64,000 bases of DNA from Myxocyprinus asiaticus (taxonomy: Eukaryota > Chordata > Actinopteri > Cypriniformes > Catostomidae), in assembly GCF_019703515.2 (NCBI RefSeq), contig NC_059346.1, positions 13,124,501 through 13,188,500 on the forward strand. Reading direction: 5' to 3'. Below the pieces are notes generated by a model. That model was not told where the DNA came from and did no database searches. It saw only the letters and a list, made by a program, of their open reading frames with translations. Shown in pieces: positions 56,520 to 64,000 of the stretch (the first letter of the stretch is position 1; every line of letters begins with the position of its first letter). The position numbers were made by a program, and so were the translations under genes.

Positions 56520-57420
56520 AGGAAGTAATGTCCGACTTGAAACTGTAGCCATACAATCTCCATCTCGCTGGACGAGTTGAGATTACTCTGTGTTCAACCA
56601 AACACTAACGGATCCGAAGGAGACCGCCGAGCAATTCGCATCTTCATCCGTTGGCCTACAGAAGTGAAGAGATTAAAGATTTCTCTTCCATCTTCAGTCA
56701 AGTCGACATTTCTGAGTTCTCCGCCAGCCCGCCGAGAATCAACAGCCGTACCACCCGCCGACAATCAACAGCCGTACCGCCCGCCGACAGCGCGAGAAAA
56801 CGGCCTCCCGTCATCACCCGAGCCTCAAGGAACCGGGTCAAAGTTAAAGGACGGAGGAAAACACATTCTACCTGTGTCCTCATGCGATTCAAGTAAGAGG
56901 TTACGTCTGGGCAGAGATAGAATATTATAGCGTGTTATTCTTGTGTTTCAAGGTTTTTTGCTTGTATAGTTTACGGACCGCCATGTCCGCTCATTATTAA
57001 TACTCAGGGTATTAATTATCACAAATTTGTTTTGCTGTATTGTGGTCCAACCAAATTGGACTGTTGTGCATTTTCGCCATCGCGGGTGAGACAGCAACTG
57101 AGTTCATCCATTAGAGTCAAATAACAAGGGACTTTTACGAGCCCCGCTTGTAAAACCGCGTCTCTGAGTGATGAACACGGCTGCTTTATCTCCAGCTATC
57201 GCGAAATCAGCTTTCGGGATGTCACTTAATAATCTCTCTCTCTCTCTCTCACTAACCACACTGACACACACACACCTTATGTGTTATAGGATTATTTTTA
57301 TTTCCATATCTAATCATATCACTGTTTAGTTTGTAGTTGTAAGTCGGAAGTTTATTGACTGCATTGTATTAATTATTAATTGATATTACTGCATAAATAA
57401 ACTTTGTTTATATTACAAAG
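56520..57420 (+). other. GC-rich block with a candidate first exon, origin unknown
   Basis: A clear rise in GC content over 56560-56900. An open frame of 117 codons (56577-56930) and overlapping frames exist, but no domain is recognisable. An exact-length 26-base tandem duplication (one mismatch) lies at 56738-56789. AAGTAAGAG at 56891 is a good splice-donor match. A (TC)n/(AC)n region lies at 57234-57275. It could be the 5' region of an unrecognised retroelement or a host first exon. I cannot decide. Confidence 0.4.
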
Positions 57421-57599
57421 AGAAGTGTTTTGGTTTGTTTTGCATACGCCTGTGTCATGCTGATGGGATGTCAGTGCTCGGATTCAAACCTTCATTCATT
57501 GTTTTTTCCCGAAAATCGATATTCTTCGGGTGTCGATTTTCCTAAGAAAACAATCTAATATTGAGACTGTTTTAATATTCGGTTATTAGTCACTGATTC

Positions 57600-58060
57600 C
57601 AGGGTGGTGCCCCGTCAATGTTAATCCTTATTAATATTCTATTGATTTTTGATAATTGATAATTATCTTTGATTGAATTTGAATGATCAATAAGCTAGTG
57701 TTAATTGTAATTAATGTTTCATCGATGTTAACAATTAACGATTATCTTTGATAAGTGTTGATTTTAAAGGATTAAAAAAAGCTAACATTGATTCTCATCA
57801 ATGTTCTATTGATTTTTGTAATTAATAATTATCTTTGATAATTATTAATTATTGCTAATAACCAAACTTGCTCCTAAACGTAGCACACTACATTTACTGG
57901 AGTCCCATATGAGGTTTTAATGAGTTAGATCCAATTAATTAATTTAAATATTGATTAATAACTACAGAAATAATTATTAATTATTTCTGATAGTAACACT
58001 GATCTAAACAACCAGTAAAGCCCTACAAATATAATAATTTTCAGACTACTTTTAAAAGTG
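57600..58060. repeat. AT-rich block with repeated TTATCTTTGAT units
   Basis: The pattern TTCTATTGATTTTTG followed by AATTATCTTTGAT occurs at about 57636-57672 and 57810-57840, with a partial copy at about 57740. This gives roughly 170-base spacing. TGGTGCCCCGTC at 57605 looks like a possible retroelement primer-binding site. The class is uncertain. Confidence 0.4.
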
Positions 58061-58141
58061 TACTTACGTTATTGATTTTTCTGGCTAAGTGGCAAAGCAC
58101 TCTGGCATTCTCTCTTGCGCACTCATATATAGCGTGCATGC

Positions 58142-58356
58142 TTTAAAAATACTTGTGAAAATTAATGGCAAGATGAATGTAGCATGTTATCATAAAATAC
58201 TGGCAGACAATTTGCATTCTTCTGCACAAAAGCTGCACATGGGATGCTCTTGGACTTTCCAGCATGACAATAACCCTAAGCACATGGCCAAGTTGACCCT
58301 CCAGTGGTTACAGCAGAAAAAGCTGAAGGTTCTGTAGTGGCCATTTAAAAATACTT
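58142..58356 (+). mobile_element. 190-bp fragment of Tc1-like transposase between 13-bp direct repeats
   Basis: 58152-58344 matches 54663-54857 in the transposon at 53663-55077 with only two differences. It lacks any TIR. On both sides stands the same 13-mer TTTAAAAATACTT (58142-58154 and 58344-58356). The fragment covers the second catalytic Asp region. It looks like a templated or RNA-derived insertion rather than a normal transposition. Confidence 0.8.
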
Positions 58357-58436
58357 TGAAAGAGTGCACGTTCTGCCGCTCTAAGCCAGAATAATCACGT
58401 AAGAACACGTAAACACATGAAAACTGATGCGCAGTA

Positions 58437-58600
58437 TAGGGATGGGCGATACTTACTTTCGACCATTATTTTCTTATTTATCCGATACAAGGCCAATATT
58501 GCCTTTAGACTCGATTTTGTTTATGTGATGATCGATATTCTTGATACAACATCAGCATTGGAAATATCAATAATTTAGGACTGATCCGCCCCTCCCCCTA
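58437..58600. mobile_element. 164-bp hAT MITE
   Basis: The left end TAGGGATGGGCGATA and the right end (opposite strand) TAGGGGGAGGGGCGG are imperfect TIRs. The flanks are GCGCAGTA (58429-58436) and GTGCAGTA (58601-58608), an 8-bp target duplication with one change. No frame. Confidence 0.75.
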
Positions 58601-58749
58601 GTGCAGTATCAAATACACAGAATGTATGATAGTCCTAACTGTAGAGAGCACATCAATATGAAGACAAAGCCTAATCCCGGACATTTTTGGCCAAAGAGGA
58701 CATGTCCGAGAAAAATAAGATGTATGGTCACCCTAGATAATGTGTGTGT

Positions 58750-58865
58750 GGCATGGTTCAACATGGGTTGTATTATGTGTGTTTGCCACATTTCACCACA
58801 GATTATATGTGTTTGGCTCATTTCAGCATGTATTATGTGTGTTTGGAACATATCAGTGTGGACTG
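58750..58865. repeat. Short minisatellite
   Basis: About three and a half units of 30-36 bases with the core TATTATGTGTGTTTGG-CACATTTCA. Frames across it on either strand are repeat-driven. Confidence 0.65.
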
Positions 58866-59349
58866 CTTGCGAACAGTCACAATATGATTCAAGCTTAGCA
58901 AAGGAACTGTTATTGAAAGATGGGGTATTTAAAAACACTATTGAACCAGAAAACAAAACCGTAAGTATCCAGTTTCCTTTATCAATGTTTCATCTGTCAT
59001 GACTTTTTGATATTATTTTATGGTGCTGAGGCTTGAGACAGGGCTTGAGTAAACAGTTTGATACAAGTGGATGCAATGGGTTGGATGTGTGTTATGTGTA
59101 AAGTTTTTGTTGTTGTGGAGCTGGTTTGTACTTTTCTGACTGAGCTTCAAATTTATATATGGCTGTATTGGAGGGGCTGCACAATGTTAGTCAATCATAA
59201 CAGTGGGTGTTTACATTTAAATCTTAAAGAGTAACAGCCAAAAAACTAGAGGGCCAGAGACAGCATGGAAAATTATCATATATTACTAAATTATGACTGT
59301 TTTGTAACATTATATATGTGGATGTCAGGAAAAATTATAAAATTATAAA
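58866..59349. other. Unassigned stretch
   Basis: No gene or element end recognised. Confidence 0.4.
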
Positions 59350-59351
59350 TA

Positions 59352-59861
59352 CAGTACTGTGCAAATGTTTTAAGCACATAAGATGTTACACGAAAATATT
59401 TGTCTTAAGATTGTTATTTATATCTTCAGCTTTAGTGTGTCAATAGTAAATATACATTTTAGACTCTTATACATTCCTTTAGAAAATAGAATAGAATAGA
59501 ATAGAATATAGAATAGAATAACAGGGAGCCCTGCGACAGATCGCATGGCCCCCACAGAGCCCCCCACTGATCACTGAATCAGGCAAAAGCAATTAAGACA
59601 GCCTAAATAGATAGAAGAAGAAGCTTGGAACATCCTATCTGCCAACAACCAAGAAAAACTGTGTCCAGGTGTACCTGGGAGAACTGGTGCTGTCTTGAAG
59701 GCAAAGGTGGTCACACCAAATATTGATTTAGCTTTTTTTAATGTTTACTTGACTTTGCATGACATTAATTGATAAATGAAAACTATTTATGACATTATGT
59801 TTTAAGAAATTCTCACTACACAACATTTTTCACAAGTGCATAAAACTTTTGCATAGTACTG
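59352..59861 (+). mobile_element. Tc1-like deletion derivative, 510 bp
   Basis: The left end CAGTACTGTGCAAATGTTTT and the right end (opposite strand) CAGTACTATGCAAAAGTTTT are flanked by TA at 59350 and 59862. The interior keeps only degraded text from the end of the transposase gene (GAAGCTTGGAACATCCTATC region). An (AATAG)n run lies at 59485-59520. Confidence 0.8.
59485..59520. repeat. (GAATA)n microsatellite
   Basis: About seven GAATA units with one interruption, inside the Tc1 derivative. Confidence 0.85.
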
Positions 59862-59863
59862 TA

Positions 59864-60674
59864 TATATAAAAAAATAGTATGTTTCTCTTGAGAAAAAGA
59901 CTCCAGTCTCTCAAATGTGTCTCCTTGAGAGTTTCAGAAGAAATCTCAACAATGTCTCACACTGTGCTCAGGTTTGTCAAGATACCATAGTCTGCAATCA
60001 AGAGAGATTTCAATATTAGCTAGAGCTGTCGAAATTATTAATTGTCTTTTGTTCCAGACTATTTGGATAAAGTATCATTACATGGACAGTGCCAGTGCTA
60101 AAAGAAAAACAGGACATTCTCTGCAAGCACTTTTCATGCAGAGTTCAAAGTGCTAAATCATGTAAATTCAGCTTCACGATTTCTGTAGCAAAGTGGAAAG
60201 CCACTATTAATGTTGTGGAGGATGAAGGTTTAAGAGATTTGGTGACCATTGCAATGAAAACGCAAACTACGGGGATTAGATTTTTCAACTAGTTAACATC
60301 CCACTTTTTCCCACTTAGACTTTGGGAAACTTTTAATGTTACTTGAATTGGTGCTGTTTTAGTGCATTTTTATCTTTATAAGGTGGAATTCTTTGTTTGG
60401 AAAATGTTAATGAAACATTATTATTTTTTTTATTTTTTTTTTCTATTCTAAGAAGGAAATAAATGCATTTTGACAGGAAAATAAGTATATACAGAGTCAA
60501 ATTTCAGCACTTTCAAAATCTGCGATTAATCACTATTAATTATGAAAAATCATGTGATTAATATTGATTAAATATTTTAATTGACTGACAGCACTAATAT
60601 TAACAAACCTTTGTCATAATATTTTCCAAGTCCAAATTATCTGACCTATGCTATCCACATTAGCACCCAGAAAG
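59864..60674. other. Unassigned stretch
   Basis: The text at 60240-60560 shares words with 35580-35890 (GGGAAACTTTTAATG, GTGGAATTCTTTGTTTGG), so it is probably another dispersed repeat pair. No gene supported. Confidence 0.45.
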
Positions 60675-60955
60675 GAAATGTGCTCATCATTTACTTTTGT
60701 TCCAAACCCATTTGACTTTTTTTCTTCTGTGGAACACAAAAGGAGATGTTAGGCATAGTGACAATCTCAGTCACCATTCACTTTCATTGTATGGAATTTT
60801 TTTTTTTAAGTGAATGGTAAATTAAGCTATCAATCTATAACATTGTGCCTAACATCTCTTTTTATGTATTATGGAAGAAAGAAAGTGTTGGAACAACACA
60901 AGGGTAAGTGAATGATGACAGAAATATATATTTGTTTGGTGGACTATCACTTTAA
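60675..60955. mobile_element. TTAA MITE copy
   Basis: The right end reads TTTGTTTGGTGGACTATCAC and TTTAA. Hairpin core: CACCATTCACTTTCATTG (about 60771) against AGTGAATGGT (about 60809). The left TIR is eroded. Confidence 0.7.
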
Positions 60956-60987
60956 TTTATACTCTATACTTTAATTTAAGCTCTACA

Positions 60988-61404
60988 CTAGGTAGCTCAG
61001 CAAGTAAAAGACGCTGACTACCACACCTGGAATTGCAAGTTTGATTCCAGGGCGTGCTGAGCGACTACAGTCAGGCTCCTAAACAACCAATTGGCCCAGT
61101 TGCTAGGGTGGGTAGAGTCACGTTGGGTTAACCTCCTCGTGGTCGCTATAATGTGGTTCTCGCATTTGGTGGGGCGCGTGGTGAGTTGTGCGTGGATGCC
61201 GCAGGGAATAGCGTGAGCCTCCACACGCGCCACGTCTCCGCTGTAACGCACTTAACAAGCCATGTGATAAAATGCACGGATTGACGGTCTCAGACACAGA
61301 GGCAACTGTCCTCCGCCACTCGGATTGAGGCGAGTTACTACGCCACCATGAGGACTTGGAGTGCATTGGAAACTGGCATTCCAAATTGGGGAGAAAAATC
61401 CAAA

Positions 61405-61440
<36 letters not shown>
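60988..61440 (+). repeat. tRNA-derived SINE, complete, with (AAT)n tail
   Basis: The tRNA-like head has an A box (TAGCTCAGCAAG, 60993) and a B box (GTTTGATTCC, 61039), the internal RNA polymerase III promoter. The body is followed by CCAAATTGGGGAGAAAAATC and a run of AAT units. A second copy on the other strand lies at 63350-63745. A head with CTGACTACCAC resembles no functional tRNA. Confidence 0.85.
61405..61440. repeat. (AAT)n tail
   Basis: Twelve or so AAT units closing the SINE. Confidence 0.9.
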
Positions 61441-61444
<4 letters not shown>

Positions 61445-62260
61445 TACGCTCTAAACTCTTGCTGTATGTCAATAATAGTCTCATTTGTGTGTATTAATAT
61501 TTTTCCAAAGGTATTTTAAGACCATACAAGAAAAAGAAAATCTGCACTCTGGAAATGTCTTATAAACAAAAATGTTTTTAAGAGAAACATTAGAGACGAA
61601 GTTGTATTCAACATAGCATTTGGTTAACAGAATTCAGTATAGCCCTGTGTTAACCATCCACAGTTATGTAGGCTCACATGCAAACCCACCTATAACAGCT
61701 ATAGTACTCCAAATGCATCTTAATTGCCAGAGCGAGAGGTTAACGTTAAAGACATGCAATTCAGTCTCATGGCTTCTAGCTCTACCACTCACATATATTA
61801 AAAATTACAAGAATTTTCTAAGCTCTTACTGATTAATGAGGACATTATCAAGGTCAGTCTGGATCTGGCAGCAGGACTGCGGTGAGAGCCCAGACACTGA
61901 GCTGTCAGCTTAGTACTGCAGTGTGCGTGTGATAGCATCGTTAGCTTGACCACATGCAGCTCAGATGCAGGAAGACATTGGCAACAGGTTGTTTCCATAT
62001 AGAGCAGGGCTTTAAATCGACGCATAGAGAACCAAAGCAGAGTGGCCATTTGTTAAGGCTTGCCTGTGGTGCACAGAAGCCCAGAATGCTCTGCTCAAAG
62101 AGGGCACAGCAAAAGAATTCATTTTAAGATAAAGTGGGCATGTTTGATTTATCTCAGGGCGCAGAGATGCAAGAATATTAAAGCAAAAGTTTTGACATTT
62201 GATTGCAATTCAAAGTGGTTAATGTGAGGGCCTCTTTTCTTCATTGCCATCAACTAAGAA
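61441..62260. other. Unassigned stretch between SINE and LTR element
   Basis: No gene or element end recognised. The minus-strand frame 61798-62049 (83 codons) has no motif. Confidence 0.4.
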
Positions 62261-62265
62261 CTATG

Positions 62266-62598
62266 TGTCACATATTCCCTGTTTATTGTATTTACTTTTA
62301 TGTTGAAATTCTTGTTTAGTTCCCATGATTCTGTTTCCTGTTAGTTTGTAGTCCTTTTGTAGTTTTATGATTGGTTTTCCCCTGATTGTTTCCACAGGTG
62401 TTCCTCGTTTCCTTGTTTGTCCCTGTGTATTTAAGCCCTTGTTTTCCCTGTTTCCTTTGTCAGTTTTCACATGTATTGTCATGTTCTGTACCAGGTTCCC
62501 TGTGTTTTGTTTTCTTTCTTATTCTGAGTTACTTTGTTCATCTTTTGTTTCTATTAAAGGCTGCACTTAGATCCTCCATCCTAGCCTGCCGTGTTACA
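62266..62598 (+). repeat. 5' LTR of the small LTR element
   Basis: TG...CA ends. Contains TATTTAAGCCC (62427) as a possible TATA box and TTCTATTAAAGG near 62550 as a possible poly-A signal region. Its last 140 bases are nearly identical to 63068-63211. Confidence 0.9.
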
Positions 62599-62637
62599 GA
62601 AAAACTGACCAAAAATTGGATCTAGCGGCCGTAAGAA

Positions 62638-63183
62638 TTGTTCACGACCACGGAGGTCGTTTCTGAGTCTCTGCCCATGCCCACGACCACAGAGGTTGTT
62701 CCCGAGTCTCCTCCCATGCCCACGACCACAGAGGTCGTTCCTCAGTCTCTTCCCATGTTCTCGACCACGGAGGTCATTTCCCATTCATCCAGGACTCTTT
62801 GTTTCAAGCCTCCCATGGCTCCGCCTTTCATGGATCCGCCCCTCAAGCCTCCCACGGCTCCACCCCCAGAGACTTCCACGGCTCCGCCCACTCCCCCAGA
62901 GACTTTTTCCCCAGCGGCTCCGCCCGCTCCCCCAGAGACCTTTTCCCCGGCAGCTCCGCCTGCTCCCCCAGAGACTATTCCTCCAGCGGCTCCACCCGCT
63001 CCCCCAGAGACTACAGCGGCCCCGCCGCCTGACCCAGTCCCTGTCCTGCAGCCACCTCCCAGGCCTGCTTTGTCAGTTTTCACATGCTTTTTCATGTTCT
63101 GTACCGGGTTCCCTGTGTTTTATTTTCTTACTTATTCTGAGTTACTTTGTTCATCTTTTGTTTCTATTAAAGGCTGCACTTAG
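62638..63183 (+). other. Proline-rich open frame made of two tandem arrays
   Basis: A 181-codon frame between the LTRs, running into the 3' LTR. First array: 39-base units at 62644-62788 (peptide unit TTTEVVPESPPMP, about 3.7 copies). Second array: 36-base units at 62899-63030 (peptide unit ETFSPAAPPAPP, about 3.6 copies). Composition is mucin-like or spacer-like. No enzyme motif. The ATG at 62638 comes soon after the 5' LTR. Whether it is translated is unknown. Confidence 0.55.
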
Positions 63184-63211
63184 ATCCTCCATCCTAGCCT
63201 GCAGTGTTACA
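63068..63211 (+). repeat. 3' LTR, truncated at its start
   Basis: Matches the last part of the 5' LTR from TTTGTCAGTTTTCACATG on, with few changes. Confidence 0.9.
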
Positions 63212-63349
63212 CTATGACACAGTAGCAAGAAGTGTAAAGTCCCTCAGTGCTGATCCAGAAAGAAGTATAACCCTATTGTGAACCAGACCTCACAGAGGCA
63301 GTGAGCTCATAGTGGAACAACCATTTAAATGTATTTATTTATTTTCCCT

Positions 63350-63745
63350 CCCTTTTTCTCCCCGATTTGGAATGCCCAATTCCCAATGCACTCTAAGTCC
63401 TCGTGATGGCGTAGTGACTCGCCTCAATCCGGGTGGCGGAGGACGAATCTCAGTTGCCTCCGCATCTGAGACTGTCAATCCACGCATCTTATCACGTTGC
63501 TTGTTGAGCACATTACCACGGAGACATAGCGCGTGTGGAGGCTTCACGCCATCCACAGCGGCATCCACGTACAACTCACCACATGCCCCACCGAGAGCGA
63601 ACCACATTATAGCGACCATGAGGAGGTTACCCCATGTGACTCTACCCCCCCAGCAACCGGGTCAGTTTGGTTACTTAGGAGCCCTGGGATTCGAACTCAT
63701 GAACTCCAGGGGTGGTAGTCAGCATCTTTACTCACTGAGCAACCA
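63350..63745 (-). repeat. tRNA-derived SINE, second copy, inverted
   Basis: Read on the minus strand it starts TGGTTGCTCAGTGAGTAAAG (A box) and has the canonical B box AGTTCGAATCC at 63687-63697. The body matches 60988-61440 closely. It ends towards 63350 with CCCCGATTTGGAATGCCC on the plus strand. Its B box is better preserved than that of copy 1. Confidence 0.85.
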
Positions 63746-63813
63746 TTTCAAATTTTAATCATAAAGCGTTTGCAAGTGTTTGCATCTAACTAAATCCATT
63801 ACCTTAAAGATAC

Positions 63814-64000
63814 TTAAAGGTGAAGTGTGTAATTTCCACACCACTAGCGTCACCAAGCGGAATTGCAAAAATAATAATGGTTTCAAACACTTACCCCGTC
63901 TTCCATTGAGATGCTAGGCACAGCTCATTCTGAGTATGATTAACACAAATGTGGACAGAGCCTAAAAGAGCAAACACAAGAGACCACTGTGAGTTTTAGC
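63814..64000 (+). mobile_element. Left part of another TTAA-type repeat, cut by the window end
   Basis: Starts TTAAAGGTGAAGTGTGTAAT followed by CCACTAGCGTCACC, the beginning of a common fish dispersed repeat. The other end lies outside. Confidence 0.5.

Larger units (their letters stand above)
62266..63211 (+). mobile_element. Small non-autonomous LTR retrotransposon
   Basis: 5' LTR 62266-62598 (TGTCACATATTCCC to GTGTTACA). The 3' LTR is truncated at its start and covers only 63068-63211. The flanks are the identical pentamer CTATG (62261-62265 and 63212-63216). The 470-base interior lacks gag, protease, RT and integrase. It must have been mobilised in trans, or lost its coding part after insertion; the deletion removes both the internal right part and the 5' part of the 3' LTR. 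Confidence 0.9.

Noticed and set aside
58609..58956. 115-codon minus-strand frame with repeated QTHII text
   Set aside because: The repeated peptide is the translation of a short minisatellite.
60988..61060. A functional tRNA gene
   Set aside because: A and B boxes are present but no cloverleaf is evident, and the segment continues into a SINE body with an AAT tail.
62742..63095. Glycine-rich minus-strand frame
   Set aside because: Antisense reading of the proline-rich tandem arrays of the LTR element.
1..64000. A host gene, defence system or gene cluster
   Set aside because: After reading both strands every longer frame was explained by a mobile element or lacked motifs. I found no set of linked intact genes.

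Overview
The window is a piece of an animal genome, most likely a teleost and probably a cyprinid-type (otophysan) fish. The sequence is AT-rich and low in coding content. It is crowded with element classes typical of such genomes: Tc1-like transposons, hAT-like miniature elements, TTAA-flanked MITEs, L2-type LINEs, tRNA-derived SINEs, a Gypsy LTR element, a DIRS-type element with inverted terminal repeats, and long AT microsatellites. I found no host protein-coding gene, rRNA or genuine tRNA that I could defend. Every long reading frame I can explain belongs to a mobile element, and every such frame is broken. The window reads as intergenic or deep intronic DNA. The species call rests on recognition of repeat families, not on a search.

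Layout. 1-2.0 kb: a fold-back MITE cut by the window edge and a second MITE with long terminal inverted repeats (TIRs). 4.6-6.3 kb: remnants of three Tc1-like families lying edge to edge. 8.4-9.5 kb: a degenerate minisatellite built on AGTTCA/TTTTGA words. 10.7-13.8 kb: TTAA MITEs and a small element with a 9-bp target duplication. 14.1-16.6 kb: a Gypsy element with both LTRs, in which integrase lies upstream of reverse transcriptase. 18.3-20.6 kb: a LINE on the minus strand with its RT core deleted. 23.6-27.4 kb: a TTAA MITE, a hAT-like element carrying a nested hAT MITE, an L2-type LINE with its RT signature intact, and a TTAA element with 100-bp hairpin arms. 29.6-33.7 kb: a DIRS-type tyrosine-recombinase retroelement with about 70-bp inverted ends. 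36.0-37.1 kb: a second copy of the Tc1 deletion derivative seen at 5.3-6.3 kb. 40-48 kb: several hAT-like elements, two with TTAA MITEs nested inside. 50.1-51.1 and 53.7-55.1 kb: two further Tc1-like elements. 56.1-59.9 kb: an unrecognised GC-rich block, AT-rich repeats, a 190-bp transposase fragment between 13-bp direct repeats, a 164-bp hAT MITE and a small Tc1 derivative. 60.7-63.8 kb: a TTAA MITE, two copies of one SINE in opposite orientation, and between them a small non-autonomous LTR element with a perfect 5-bp target duplication.

How the parts relate. There is no operon or pathway here; the relations are between elements (nesting, shared deletions, target-site duplications). Nested insertions give a relative age order: hAT-like hosts at 24.3, 41.4 and 46.5 kb are older than the elements inside them. 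The two Tc1 copies at 5 and 36 kb share one internal deletion junction, so they descend from a non-autonomous parent. No new defence or other biological system was found. The most useful observations are the Gypsy domain order, the DIRS element, the shared Tc1 deletion, the flanked transposase fragment and several exact target-site duplications.
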